64,000 nt of DNA from Rhodococcus spongiicola (GCF_004011835.1 NZ_RKLN01000001.1:1-64000); one strand, 5' to 3'; positions 41,876 through 51,212 are shown, counted from the stretch's first letter. Made by a program: numbers and translations. The notes: generated by a model not told the origin, from the sequence alone.

Positions 41876-41974
41876 ATGAATGTCAACACGATCTCTGCCG
41901 TGATCGAACTTGTCTACCTGGGCAACGCGCTGGTCGACACCCTGGGCGACCTGGGAATGACCACGGGGAGCTGA
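41876..41974 (+). CDS. Small hydrophobic/amphipathic protein, 32 residues
   Basis: ATG at 41876 is preceded by AAAGGAG with 6-nt spacing, one of the best ribosome binding sites in the window. The product begins MNVNTISAVIELVYLGNALV and ends in a short polar tail, with alternating hydrophobic residues that suggest one amphipathic helix and no signal peptide. The stop codon is followed 9 nt later by an exceptional hairpin (41984-42026), giving a promoter-RBS-ORF-terminator unit. No family is recognised. It could be a small membrane or cell-envelope peptide; Corynebacterium PorA/PorH are comparably short. Confidence 0.6.
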   Translation: MNVNTISAVIELVYLGNALVDTLGDLGMTTGS

Positions 41975-41983
41975 CCTCCACCC

Positions 41984-42026
41984 ACGCGTGCGGGCCGGGT
42001 CCACTGTGGATCCGGCCCGCACGCGT
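41984..42026 (+). terminator. Very long near-perfect hairpin after the small ORF
   Basis: The 21-nt arms 41984-42004 and 42006-42026 are complementary apart from one G-T position; the outer 15 pairs are perfect. GTTT follows. It lies between the 32-residue ORF and the MarR gene (start 42077), so it most likely ends the small transcript. Confidence 0.7.
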
Positions 42027-42076
42027 GTTTGCGGTGGGTCCGCGAACCGCGAACTCGCACGTGGGAGGATCGGGAC

Positions 42077-42613
42077 ATGCCGACACCGTCACCGTTGCCC
42101 CTGGACCCGATCGAGGAAGCGCATCGACAGTGGACCGAGCACGGTTGGGGGGCCGTGGCCGACGGCATGGCCGCAGTGACGTCGGTGGTGCGCGTCCAGC
42201 AGATCATGATGGCCCGGGTCGAGGAGGTCCTCAAGCCCTTCGGGCTGACGTTCTCACGCTACGAACTGCTGACACTGCTGACCTTCACCCGCAACGGGGC
42301 GCTGCCGATGGCCAAGGCAAGCGCCCGACTCCAGGTACACCCGACGAGCGTGACCAACGCGGTCGACCGACTCGAGGCCGCCGGCCTGGTGCGCCGTGTA
42401 CCGCATCCGACTGATAGGCGTGCAACCCTCGTCGAGATCACCGACGAGGGACGTGAACTGTCGGTCCGCGCGACCAGGGCACTCAACGAACAGGTATTCG
42501 CCGAGCCCGGCCTGGCACCCGACAAGCTGGACGCGCTGATCCGCATTCTCACCGAACTGCGTCATCAGGCAGGGGATTTCGACACCGGCGACAGACCCGG
42601 AAAGTGGCACTAG
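42077..42613 (+). CDS. MarR-family transcriptional regulator
   Basis: This 178-residue winged-helix protein has LTFSRYELLTLLTF, the HTH around ASARLQVHPTSVTNAVDRLE (about residues 87-106) and the wing RRVPHPTDRRATLVEIT. ATG at 42077 has GGGAGGA about 8 nt upstream; 16 earlier in-frame codons lie too close to the hairpin and are rejected. It converges on the valine-catabolism operon, which it may regulate, but no operator match is visible to me. Confidence 0.9.
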   Translation: MPTPSPLPLDPIEEAHRQWTEHGWGAVADGMAAVTSVVRVQQIMMARVEEVLKPFGLTFSRYELLTLLTFTRNGALPMAKASARLQVHPTSVTNAVDRLEAAGLVRRVPHPTDRRATLVEITDEGRELSVRATRALNEQVFAEPGLAPDKLDALIRILTELRHQAGDFDTGDRPGKWH

Positions 42614-42655
42614 CAAGGGGCATCAGCAAAAGGCACTGACAAAGTGGCACTACCG

Positions 42656-42696
42656 CAGCCCGGCCCCGCACCGTCCTGAGACGTGGGACCGGGCTG
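42656..42696. terminator. Bidirectional hairpin between MarR gene and echA
   Basis: CAGCCCGG (42656-42663) pairs with CCGGGCTG (42689-42696), with further C/G pairing inside, in the 91-bp gap between convergent genes. Just before it, AAAGTGGCACT occurs twice (42600-42610 and 42641-42651). Confidence 0.55.
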
Positions 42697-42704
42697 GGCC
42701 GCTG

Positions 42705-43481
42705 CTAGTGGTGGCCGAAGTTCGGATCACGCTTCTCGGTGAACGCGGCCATGCCTTCCTTCTGGTCCTGGGTCGCAAACGCGGAGTGGAACACTCGCCG
42801 TTCGAACCGCACACCCTCGGTCAGCGTTGACTCGAACGCCCGGTTGACCGACTCCTTGACCATCATCGCGATCGGCAGGGACATGTCGGCGATCCTCGAC
42901 GCGGTCGCGATGGCGTCGTCGATCAGGTCGATGGCCGGTACGACCCGGGAGACCAGCCCCGCGCGCTCGGCTTCCTGGGCGTCCATGGTGCGGCCGGTCA
43001 GACACAGGTCCATCGCCTTGGCCTTGCCGACTGCCCGGGTCAGCCGCTGCGAACCACCGATGCCGGGCAGCACGCCGAGCTTGATCTCGGGCTGACCGAA
43101 CTTGGCCGAGTCTGCGGCGATCAACACGTCACACATCATCGCGAGTTCACATCCACCCCCGAGCGCGTAGCCGGCGACGGCGGCGACGATCGGCTTTCGG
43201 GCCGCGGCGAGGCGATCCCACGCCGAGAACCAGTCGTCGAGGTACATGTCCATGAACGACTTGCTCTGCATCTCCTTGATGTCCGCGCCCGCCGCGAACG
43301 CGCGCTCGCTGCCGGTGAGCAGGATCGCGCCGATGCTCCGGTCCTTCTCGAAGTCCTCGACGGCAGCGACCACCTCCGACATCAGCTGCGCGTTGAGCGC
43401 GTTGAGGGCGTCCGGCCGGTCGAGCGTGATCATGCCCACGCGGCCGGTCCGTCCGACCCGAATGGTCTCGTAGTCCGTCAT
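42705..43481 (-). CDS. Enoyl-CoA hydratase (methacrylyl-CoA hydration)
   Basis: This 258-residue crotonase-fold enzyme has the oxyanion-hole segments [11 protein letters not shown] and [16 protein letters not shown] and the second catalytic Glu region [15 protein letters not shown]. As the last gene of the mmsA operon it most likely hydrates methacrylyl-CoA to 3-hydroxyisobutyryl-CoA in valine breakdown, though such enzymes have broad specificity. ATGA overlap with mmsB. Confidence 0.9.
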   Translation of the reverse strand: MTDYETIRVGRTGRVGMITLDRPDALNALNAQLMSEVVAAVEDFEKDRSIGAILLTGSERAFAAGADIKEMQSKSFMDMYLDDWFSAWDRLAAARKPIVAAVAGYALGGGCELAMMCDVLIAADSAKFGQPEIKLGVLPGIGGSQRLTRAVGKAKAMDLCLTGRTMDAQEAERAGLVSRVVPAIDLIDDAIATASRIADMSLPIAMMVKESVNRAFESTLTEGVRFERRVFHSAFATQDQKEGMAAFTEKRDPNFGHH

Positions 43482-44389
43482 CGAGTGTCTCCGTTCGACC
43501 TGTCCCTGATGTCCCTGATGATCGCCGAGAAGTCCTCGCCGCCGTGCCCGGTCTCGTGGAACCTCCGATACAGCTCGGCGGCCCGAATTCCGAGTTCGCC
43601 GTCGACACCGTTGTCACGCAACGCGTTCGCAGCCAGACCGAGGTCCTTGTCCATGAGCGCGGCCGCGAAGCCCGGCTCGTAGTCGTTGTTCGCCGGGCTC
43701 CCAGGAACCGGCCCCGGCACCGGGCAGTTGGTGGTCAGTGCCCAGCACTGACCTGACGCGTTGGAGGCGACGTCGAACAGGGCCTGGTTGCTCAGTCCCA
43801 GCTTCTCCCCGAGCACGAACGCCTCGCTTATCGCGATCATCGACACCCCGAGGATCATGTTGTTGCAGATCTTCGCGGCCTGTCCGACGCCCGCCCCACC
43901 GCAGTGCACGACCTTGCGTCCCATCGCCTCGAGCAGCGGACTCACTGTCTCGAAGTCCTCGTCGGCACCCCCGACCATGAACGCCAGCGTGCCCGCGGAC
44001 GCACCCATCACACCACCTGAGACCGGCGCGTCGACACCACGATGACCCGCTTGCTCGACGAGGTCGTGGGCGGTGCGGGCATCGGCGACGTCGATCGTCG
44101 AGCAGTCGACGAACAGCGTGCCCGGACGCGCCGCGGCGAGGAGACCACCGCGGTAGAGGTCGAGCACATGCTTGCCGCCGGGCAGCATCGTGATGACCAC
44201 ATCGGCGTCGGCGGCCGCCTCAGCGGCCGAGCCGACCACGGTGACGCCGGCCCGCGCGGCCACTTCCAACGCGGCCGGGACGAGATCGAATCCACGCACT
44301 CGGTGCCCGGCCTTCACCAGGTTCGCCGCCATCGGTCCACCCATGTGACCGAGGCCGACGAATCCGATGGTGGTGCCTTTGTCAGTCAT
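43478..44389 (-). CDS. mmsB: 3-Hydroxyisobutyrate dehydrogenase
   Basis: This 303-residue NAD-dependent beta-hydroxyacid dehydrogenase has the N-terminal [20 protein letters not shown], substrate-binding [22 protein letters not shown] and catalytic Lys in [10 protein letters not shown] (about residue 175). It oxidises 3-hydroxyisobutyrate to methylmalonate semialdehyde. There are 4-nt overlaps on both sides. Confidence 0.94.
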   Translation of the reverse strand: MTDKGTTIGFVGLGHMGGPMAANLVKAGHRVRGFDLVPAALEVAARAGVTVVGSAAEAAADADVVITMLPGGKHVLDLYRGGLLAAARPGTLFVDCSTIDVADARTAHDLVEQAGHRGVDAPVSGGVMGASAGTLAFMVGGADEDFETVSPLLEAMGRKVVHCGGAGVGQAAKICNNMILGVSMIAISEAFVLGEKLGLSNQALFDVASNASGQCWALTTNCPVPGPVPGSPANNDYEPGFAAALMDKDLGLAANALRDNGVDGELGIRAAELYRRFHETGHGGEDFSAIIRDIRDRSNGDTR

Positions 44390-45501
44390 TGCTTCTCCTC
44401 CCCATTCGCGAGCGCCGCGGCCAAACCGAGTTCGGACTCACCGAGAGGCTCGAAGAATCGATCCACGTGTTCGTCGGTGACCGCCTCGAGGGTCGACGGC
44501 GACCATGCGGGTTTCCGGTCTTTCTCTACCACCTGCGCGCGAATGCCCTCCACCAGATCATGAGAATCCAGGCACGCCGACGACACCCGGTACTCCTGAT
44601 CGAGCGCCTCCTCGAGGCTGCCGAATTCACGTGCCTGTCGCAGCGCCCGCAACGTCACCTTCACGGCAGTAGGGGATTTCGCGAGGATTTGCTCTGCGGC
44701 CGCCGTCGCCTCAGGCACGCCGCTCGCGCGGAGGTTGGCGACGATCTCCTCGACCGTGTCGGCGGCGTAGGCCGCGTCGATCCAGCCACGCTGCTCGGCC
44801 AGCTCCGATGCTGGGGGCGGCTCCGCGAACAATGCCAGCGCGTCCTCGACCGAGCCGGTCGAGAGCACGCGTTCGAATTCCGCGAGCCGACCCGACGGGA
44901 CGAAATGATCGGCGAATCCGCAGTAGATGGCGTCGCCGGCCCCCAGTCGGGACGTCGTCAGCGCGATGTGGGTGCCGAGCTCCCCGGGCGCCCGCGACAA
45001 CAGGTAGGTTCCGCCGACATCAGGGACGAATCCGATCCCGACCTCGGGCATTGCGATCGTCGATCGCTCGGTGACGACCCGTACGTTGCCGTGGGCCGAG
45101 ATCCCGACACCTCCACCCATGACGATGCCGTCCATGATCGCGACGTACGGCTTGCCGGAGCGGGCGATCGCGGCGTTGAGCACGTACTCGTCCCGCCAGA
45201 AGTCCTTCGACCCACTGCCACCCTCGCGGGCGTCGTGGTAGATCGAGACGATGTCGCCTCCCGCGCACAGACCGCGCTCGCCGGCGCCGATGACCAGCAC
45301 CGCGTGGACCCAGTCGTCGGCGGCCCATTCGAGCAACGTCGACGTCAGCGCCTGCACCATGGTGTGGGTGAGCGCGTTGATCGCCTTGGGTCTGTTGAGG
45401 GTGATGCGACCGAGACCGCCGACCCGCTCGACGATCACCTCGGCCTGGTTCGACGCCGTACCGGCGGCGGCGCGTCGATCGTCGCCGCTCGCCGTGCTCA
45501 C
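44386..45501 (-). CDS. 3-Hydroxyisobutyryl-CoA hydrolase
   Basis: This 371-residue member of the crotonase superfamily is longer than hydratases (about 260) because of the C-terminal extension typical of HIBCH. Characteristic segments are GLCAGGDIVSIYHDAREGG, MDGIVMGGGVGISAHG and MPEVGIGFVPDVGGTYLL. It releases CoA from 3-hydroxyisobutyryl-CoA, the step between the hydratase and MmsB. It overlaps the acyl-CoA dehydrogenase stop by 4 nt. Confidence 0.93.
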   Translation of the reverse strand: MSTASGDDRRAAAGTASNQAEVIVERVGGLGRITLNRPKAINALTHTMVQALTSTLLEWAADDWVHAVLVIGAGERGLCAGGDIVSIYHDAREGGSGSKDFWRDEYVLNAAIARSGKPYVAIMDGIVMGGGVGISAHGNVRVVTERSTIAMPEVGIGFVPDVGGTYLLSRAPGELGTHIALTTSRLGAGDAIYCGFADHFVPSGRLAEFERVLSTGSVEDALALFAEPPPASELAEQRGWIDAAYAADTVEEIVANLRASGVPEATAAAEQILAKSPTAVKVTLRALRQAREFGSLEEALDQEYRVSSACLDSHDLVEGIRAQVVEKDRKPAWSPSTLEAVTDEHVDRFFEPLGESELGLAAALANGEEKQ

Positions 45502-46637
45502 GCCGGCCCGACCAACGCGCGGGCGACTACTACTCGCATGATCTCGTTGGTGCCCTCGAGGATCTGGTGCACCCGCAGGTCCCGCACGATCTTCTCCAAT
45601 CCGTATTCCGCCAGATAGCCGTAGCCGCCGTGCATCTGCAGTGCCTCGTTCGCGACCTTGAATCCGGTGTCAGTGGCGAAACGCTTGGCCATCGCGCACA
45701 ACTCCACCTTGTCCGCGGTGTCGGCGTCGAGAGCGGCCGCCGCCCGCCACAGCAGGGTGCGCGCGGCTTCGAGTTCGATCCGCATGTCGGCGAGCCGGAA
45801 CTGCAGCGCTTGCGACTCGACGAGCGCCGACCCGAACGCTTTGCGCTCCGCGAGGTAGGCGACGGCCTTGTCGAAGGCGACCTGCGCACCGCCGACCGAG
45901 CACGCGGCGATGCCCAGACGTCCACCGTTGAGGCCCTTCATCGCGATGGGGAAGCCCTCACCTTCACCACCGAGCAAGTTCGCGGCCGGCACCCGCACGT
46001 CATCGAGGATCACCTGTCGAGTGGGCTGGGCGTTCCAGCCCATCTTCTTCTCGTTGGCGCCGAACGACAGTCCGGGCGAGTCCTTGGGCACGATGAATGC
46101 CGAGATGCCGCGGGCGCCTGCTTCACCCGTACGGGCCATGACGATGTAGACGTCGGACGTTCCCGCGCCGGAGATGAACTGCTTGACCCCGTTGAGCAGA
46201 TAGTCGTCTCCGTCACGAATGGCCTTGGTGGACAGGGCTGCCGCATCCGATCCCGCGCCCGGCTCGGTGAGGCAGTAGCTGCCGAGGTGTTCCATCGCCG
46301 CCAGCGGGGGCACCCAGAGCCGGCGCTGCTCCTCGGTACCGAACTCGTCGATCATCCATGTGACCATGTTGTGGATCGAGATGTATGCGGCGATCGACGG
46401 GCATCCCGTGGCGAGTTGCTCGAAGATGCGGACGCCGTCGAGTCGGCTGAGGCCGGAGCCGCCCACGTCCTCCCGGATGTAGATGCCACCCATGCCGAGT
46501 GCCCCGGCCTTGCGCAGCACGTCCACCGGGAAGTGCTTGGTCTGGTCCCACTCGATCGCGTTGGGACCCAAGTACTCCGCGGCGAACTCACGCGCGGTGT
46601 CGCTGATCGCGCGTTCGTCGTCGGACAGGATGAACAC
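45498..46637 (-). CDS. Acyl-CoA dehydrogenase, probable isobutyryl-CoA dehydrogenase
   Basis: This 379-residue FAD enzyme has YCLTEPGAGSDAAALSTKA near residue 123, the flavin-binding C-terminal helices, and the catalytic base Glu in ILEGTNEIMR near residue 365. The operon context places it at isobutyryl-CoA to methacrylyl-CoA, the first step after the branched-chain oxoacid dehydrogenase. It starts 11 bp after mmsA. Confidence 0.93.
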   Translation of the reverse strand: MFILSDDERAISDTAREFAAEYLGPNAIEWDQTKHFPVDVLRKAGALGMGGIYIREDVGGSGLSRLDGVRIFEQLATGCPSIAAYISIHNMVTWMIDEFGTEEQRRLWVPPLAAMEHLGSYCLTEPGAGSDAAALSTKAIRDGDDYLLNGVKQFISGAGTSDVYIVMARTGEAGARGISAFIVPKDSPGLSFGANEKKMGWNAQPTRQVILDDVRVPAANLLGGEGEGFPIAMKGLNGGRLGIAACSVGGAQVAFDKAVAYLAERKAFGSALVESQALQFRLADMRIELEAARTLLWRAAAALDADTADKVELCAMAKRFATDTGFKVANEALQMHGGYGYLAEYGLEKIVRDLRVHQILEGTNEIMRVVVARALVGPA

Positions 46638-46648
46638 TGGCCGCTCCC

Positions 46649-48154
46649 CTACTTCATCGTCGGGATGACGAAGTGATCTACATGCTCTTTGACGCCGGAA
46701 GGCCAGCGCTGCGTGACCGTCTTGGTCTTGGTGTAGAAGCGGATCGAGTCGGGGCCGTGTTGGCCCAGATCACCGAACCCGGAGCGCTTCCAGCCCCCGA
46801 ACGTGTGGTAGGCGATCGGGACCGGGATCGGCACGTTCACGCCGACCATGCCGGTGTCGACGCGGGCGCAGAAGTCGCGGGCGGTGTCGCCGTCGCGGGT
46901 GAAGATCGCGACACCGTTGCCGTACTCGTGCTCGGACGGCAGCCGCAAGGCCTCCTCGTAGTCGTGCGCGCGGACGACCTGTAGGACGGGACCGAAGATC
47001 TCCTCCTTGTATATCCGCATGTCCGAGGTCACGCGGTCGAACAGTGTTGCTCCGGTGAAGAATCCGTCCTCGTGCCCGTCGAGTTCGAAGCCGCGGCCGT
47101 CCACGACTAGTTCGGCACCCTCGTCGACTCCGATCTGAACGTAGCCGTTGACCCGGTCGAGAGCGTCGGCTCCGACGAGCGGGCCGAAGTCGGCGGCTTC
47201 GTCGTCGGAGCGTCCGATCTTCAGCTTCGCTACTCGTTCGGCAAGCTTCGCGACGAGCGCATCCGCAGTCTGCTCCCCGACCGGCACCGCCACCGAAATG
47301 GCCATGCAGCGCTCGCCCGCCGAGCCGTACCCGGCGCCGACCAGCGCGTCGGCGACCTGCTCGAGATCCGCGTCGGGCATGACGATCGCGTGGTTCTTCG
47401 CCCCACCGAAGCACTGGGCGCGCTTGCCGTGCGCGGTAGCGGTCTCGTAGATGTACTGCGCGATGGGGGTGGAGCCGACGAACCCGACAGCTTTGATCCG
47501 CGGATCGGTCAACAGCACATCGACCGCATCCTTGTCGCCGTTGACGACGTTGAACACGCCCGGTGGCAGACCGGCCTCGAGGAACAGCTCCGCCAGACGC
47601 AGCGGCACCGACGGATCCCGCTCGGACGGCTTGAGTACGAACGCATTCCCGCACGCGAGGGCGGGCGCGGCCTTCCACAACGGAATCATTGCCGGGAAGT
47701 TGAACGGGGTGATGCCGGTGACCACGCCGAGCGGTTGGCGCATCGAGAACACGTCGATTCCGGGGCCCGCCGACTCCGTGTACTCACCCTTGAGCAGGTG
47801 CGGGATGCCGGTGGCGAACTCGACGACCTCGAGCCCGCGCTGGATGTCGCCCTTCGCGTCCGGAATGGTCTTGCCGTGTTCGGACGAGAGCAGCCGTGCG
47901 AGCGGTTCCATCTCGTCCTGGATCAGCTGCAGGAATCGCATCAGCACGCGGGCGCGACGCTGCGGATTCCACGACGCCCACTCCTGCTGCGCCTCCGCAG
48001 CGCTCGCGATTGCCGCCTCGGTCTCGGGCCGGCCGGCCAACGGAACCCGAGCCTGCACCTCACCGGTGTTGGGGTCGAAGACGTCGGCGAATCGACCGGA
48101 GGCTCCGGGGATGCGCTTGCCTCCGATGAAGTGGGAGAGTTCTCGAACACCCAT
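46649..48154 (-). CDS. mmsA: CoA-acylating methylmalonate-semialdehyde dehydrogenase
   Basis: This 501-residue aldehyde dehydrogenase uses NAD and CoA to turn methylmalonate semialdehyde into propionyl-CoA, the last step of valine catabolism. The catalytic Cys is in GSAGERCMAIS, preceded by CFGGAKNHAIVMPDAD, which is typical of MmsA. ATG at 48154 has AAGGGTGG 8 nt upstream; the frame could start four codons earlier. It is the first gene of the five-gene operon. Confidence 0.94.
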   Translation of the reverse strand: MGVRELSHFIGGKRIPGASGRFADVFDPNTGEVQARVPLAGRPETEAAIASAAEAQQEWASWNPQRRARVLMRFLQLIQDEMEPLARLLSSEHGKTIPDAKGDIQRGLEVVEFATGIPHLLKGEYTESAGPGIDVFSMRQPLGVVTGITPFNFPAMIPLWKAAPALACGNAFVLKPSERDPSVPLRLAELFLEAGLPPGVFNVVNGDKDAVDVLLTDPRIKAVGFVGSTPIAQYIYETATAHGKRAQCFGGAKNHAIVMPDADLEQVADALVGAGYGSAGERCMAISVAVPVGEQTADALVAKLAERVAKLKIGRSDDEAADFGPLVGADALDRVNGYVQIGVDEGAELVVDGRGFELDGHEDGFFTGATLFDRVTSDMRIYKEEIFGPVLQVVRAHDYEEALRLPSEHEYGNGVAIFTRDGDTARDFCARVDTGMVGVNVPIPVPIAYHTFGGWKRSGFGDLGQHGPDSIRFYTKTKTVTQRWPSGVKEHVDHFVIPTMK

Positions 48155-48239
48155 GTGCGAATCCACCCTTCTGTCGGGTCGGTACCTGCTAGGTCAGCGC
48201 CTGCGTCGATCCCAAACGACACAATGGAGACGCATCACC

Positions 48240-48263
48240 CTATATTCATCGTTCATCCTATAG
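48240..48263. promoter_or_regulatory. Inverted/direct repeat between mmsA and the sulfatase gene
   Basis: CTATA (48240-48244) and TATAG (48259-48263) flank two direct copies of TTCATC. The element is AT-rich in a GC-rich 240-bp divergent gap (48155-48394) and is the only regulatory-looking site I see there. It could serve either divergent gene. Confidence 0.3.
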
Positions 48264-48394
48264 TTGGACGTCCAGGCACGTCTAGGGGTGTGAACCCGAC
48301 AATCGCCCGAAGCCCAGATCAGCGCCCATGTCGTCCGGAAGAATGACCATCCGAACGCCTGGTTCTCAGCGGCACTTCTGGACGGAGATCAGCG

Positions 48395-50062
48395 ATGGAC
48401 GACCTGGGCGAACCCATTCTGGACTCGATCGACCACCCCTTCTCGCGGCGCGGCCTCCTCGGTAGCGCGGGTGCAATGCTGATCGCGGGCATGGCCGGCG
48501 GGGCCACCCACGCAGCGGCGGCCTCCGGACCCGCGCGCTCGCAGTCGGGCGGCCTCCCCCACCGTCCCAACATCGTCGTCCTGGTCACCGATCAGGAACG
48601 TGACCCCATGTACTGGCCGCAGGGGTGGTCCGAGGACAACCTGCCCAACCGTAAACGCCTCGCCGACACTGGCCTGTCCTTCGACAACGCGTTCTGCAAC
48701 AGTGCGATGTGCTCGCCCAGTCGGAGCACGTTCTTCACCGGCCTCTACCCGGCGCAGCACGGCGTCACCGCGACCCTGACCGAGGGCGGGACTCTCTCTC
48801 CGACCGAACCGACACTGCCGCTGGACATCCAGAACATGGCCAAACTGCTCGACTCCGCCGGCTACAACGTGCAGTACCGCGGCAAGTGGCACATGAGCAA
48901 GGGCGCCGACGGCGGCGACCCGTCGACCGAGGACCTCGCCGCGTACGGCTTCCACGGCTGGGTTCCGCCCGAAGGAGGCCAGGACACCAACCCCGACCAC
49001 TTCGGTGGCGGATGCGCCGACCTCGACAGCGGCTACGCGGCACAGGCCGTCGACTTCCTACGAGGCGTCGACCCCGCCGACGACCGCCCGTTCGCGCTCA
49101 TCGTCTCGTTGGTCAACCCGCACGACGTGCTCGCGTACCCACGGACGTGGGACGCGATCAACGGCGACTGCGACAACTACGGGTCGGCTCCCGGCGTCTT
49201 CGCGCAGGGCATCGACCTACCGCCTACATACGGCGAGACCCTCGCACTGAACTTCAAACCCACCCCGCAGATGCAGTCGCAGGTGCTGCTCGCCGCCGGG
49301 CTGGGTCCGCTGGCCGGAGAGCAGGCGGCCCGCAACTACGTCAACTTCTACGCGTACATGCACAAGGTGGTCGACGACCACATCGGCGCGGTACTCGACG
49401 CCCTCGAATCCCGGCCCGGGATGCGGGATTCGACGGTCGTGGTCCGGATGTCCGACCACGGCGAACTGGGCCTGTCACACGGTGGGCTGCGGCAGAAGAT
49501 ATTCAACGCGTACGAGGAGACGCTGCGGGTACCGCTGGTGATCAGCAACCCGGCGCTGTTCCCGCAGCCCGTGCGTACCGGCGCCCTCGCTTCGCTGATC
49601 GACGTGATGCCGACACTCGCCACGCTCGCGGACGTACCGGACCTCTCTGCGTGGGACTTCCGCGGCGTCGACCTCATGCCGATCGTCGCCGACGCAGCCG
49701 CAAACCCGAACTCCCCGAGCACCCATGTACAGGACGTCGTGCACTTCACCTACGACGACCAGAACTGCGGCGTCCCTGACGGACAGAACATCGTCACCCA
49801 GCCCAACCACATGCGCACCATCCGGGACCACCGCTGGAAGTACTCGGTGTACTTCGATCCGGCGGGCGTGACGCCGCCCCAGTTCGAGATGTACGACCTG
49901 GAGACAGATCCGCTCGAACTGCACAACCGTGCCAACCCTCTGAACGTCGCCTACTTCGATCCGGCCCAGGCGGAACGGATGCACGCCAAGCTGTTCGAGG
50001 TCATGGAGCGGTGCGGGACGACGCCCGCCGTTGGTCTCGCGACGGTACCGGTGGGGTCGTAG
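48395..50062 (+). CDS. Tat-exported sulfatase
   Basis: This 555-residue alkaline-phosphatase-superfamily sulfatase has a twin-Arg N-terminus (FSRRGLLGSAG, residues 16-26) followed by a hydrophobic stretch, so it is probably exported folded. The formylglycine motif CSPSR begins at Cys106, which must be oxidised by a formylglycine-generating enzyme in the cytoplasm. Metal-site segments VVLVTDQERDPMYW and SDHGELGLSHGG are present. The substrate is unknown. It lies 7.5 kb from the sulfotransferase operon. Confidence 0.92.
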   Translation: MDDLGEPILDSIDHPFSRRGLLGSAGAMLIAGMAGGATHAAAASGPARSQSGGLPHRPNIVVLVTDQERDPMYWPQGWSEDNLPNRKRLADTGLSFDNAFCNSAMCSPSRSTFFTGLYPAQHGVTATLTEGGTLSPTEPTLPLDIQNMAKLLDSAGYNVQYRGKWHMSKGADGGDPSTEDLAAYGFHGWVPPEGGQDTNPDHFGGGCADLDSGYAAQAVDFLRGVDPADDRPFALIVSLVNPHDVLAYPRTWDAINGDCDNYGSAPGVFAQGIDLPPTYGETLALNFKPTPQMQSQVLLAAGLGPLAGEQAARNYVNFYAYMHKVVDDHIGAVLDALESRPGMRDSTVVVRMSDHGELGLSHGGLRQKIFNAYEETLRVPLVISNPALFPQPVRTGALASLIDVMPTLATLADVPDLSAWDFRGVDLMPIVADAAANPNSPSTHVQDVVHFTYDDQNCGVPDGQNIVTQPNHMRTIRDHRWKYSVYFDPAGVTPPQFEMYDLETDPLELHNRANPLNVAYFDPAQAERMHAKLFEVMERCGTTPAVGLATVPVGS

Positions 50063-50125
50063 ATGTCCGACACAGTCACCACCGGCACCACGCCACCGAG
50101 GTGATCGCGAAGGAAGCCAGAATGG

Positions 50126-50353
50126 CTACAGGCCGAGCATGATCAGGTACGAGATGTCGACGAAGAAGTTCCATACATCGACCAGAGGCTCGGAGAGCGC
50201 GACTACGAGAGCACGCAACGGCTCCGGCCACCCAGCAAGGGGATCCGGCGACGGCGGGTTGGCCTGCGCAACTCCGCCGCCAACGAACAGGCCGCCGACG
50301 AAGAGAAGTACACCCAAGGACGCGACAGCTGCAGCGGCTCTGATCTTGTTCAT
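50126..50353 (-). CDS. Small secreted hydrophobic protein
   Basis: This 75-residue product has a strong signal peptide (MNKIRAAAAVASLGVLLFVG start, likely cleavage after GGVAQA near residue 31) and a mature part of about 44 residues with a C-terminal hydrophobic segment. ATG at 50353 is preferred because the signal peptide begins there; upstream codons would overlap the next gene. No clear ribosome binding site. No family recognised; reality is likely but not certain. Confidence 0.5.
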   Translation of the reverse strand: MNKIRAAAAVASLGVLLFVGGLFVGGGVAQANPPSPDPLAGWPEPLRALVVALSEPLVDVWNFFVDISYLIMLGL

Positions 50354-50459
50354 GCCGGGTACATCTGGCCGGAAGATCTGCGCGTTACTACCAACGCCAC
50401 GTGCCGAATTCGACTCGAGTTGCGGGCGGGAGACTCCCAGCGCCGTATACAGTTCGGCC

Positions 50460-51143
50460 ATGTACACCCAGACGACGGACAGTGTGGTCGACACAGAACC
50501 AAACGTCGAGTCCTGTGCACTGATCACGATCGATGTGCAAACAGACTTCTCCCGCGCCGGGGGCGCGACCTATGTCGAAGGAACGGAACCGCTACTTCCG
50601 ACCATGGCGAAGATCGCGACGGCCTTCCGTCGCGCGGGAAAGCCGATCGTGCACGTAGTACGTCTGTACGAGCGGGACGGTAGCAACGCTGAACTGTGCC
50701 GACGCAACATCGTCGCCGACAGTTCGGGGATCGCCGCTCCCGGATCCGAGGGGAGCCAACTGGACGTTGCACTCCGACCCAGCCCGGACGTCGAACTGGA
50801 TCCGGAGTGGCTGCTCGGCGGCGAATTCCAGAAGATCGCACACAACGAGTGGCTGATGTTCAAGCCGCGGTGGGGGGCGTTCTACGAGACGAACCTTCGC
50901 GCACATCTCCATCAGTTGGGCGTGGACTCGCTGGTGTTCATCGGCGCGAACTTTCCGAACTGCCCGCGCACGAGCATCTATGAGGCAACAGAGCGCGATT
51001 TTCGAGTGGCGATGGCGAGTGACGGCATTTCCCGGACCTACGACCGGGGTCTGGAAGAGTGTCGGGGAATCGGCGTTCGCGTGATGTCCAGCGACGAAAT
51101 CTGTCGGTGGGTCGAACCGAGACTGGTCGCCGAATCTCCCTGA
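50460..51143 (+). CDS. Isochorismatase-family cysteine hydrolase
   Basis: This 227-residue protein has the family triad: Asp25 in ITIDVQTDF, Lys in MFKPRWGAFYETNL (about residue 137) and Cys in GANFPNCPRTSIYEA (about residue 163). Members include nicotinamidases, ureidohydrolases and isochorismatases, and the exact substrate cannot be read from sequence. ATG at 50460 begins the conserved part; the open frame upstream is non-coding. Confidence 0.87.
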   Translation: MYTQTTDSVVDTEPNVESCALITIDVQTDFSRAGGATYVEGTEPLLPTMAKIATAFRRAGKPIVHVVRLYERDGSNAELCRRNIVADSSGIAAPGSEGSQLDVALRPSPDVELDPEWLLGGEFQKIAHNEWLMFKPRWGAFYETNLRAHLHQLGVDSLVFIGANFPNCPRTSIYEATERDFRVAMASDGISRTYDRGLEECRGIGVRVMSSDEICRWVEPRLVAESP

Positions 51144-51212
51144 GAGAATAGACATCACGCTCATGTCGGTAACATTCGAGGAGCCGATCGGCAGCCGGGC
51201 GCGCGACGCCTG

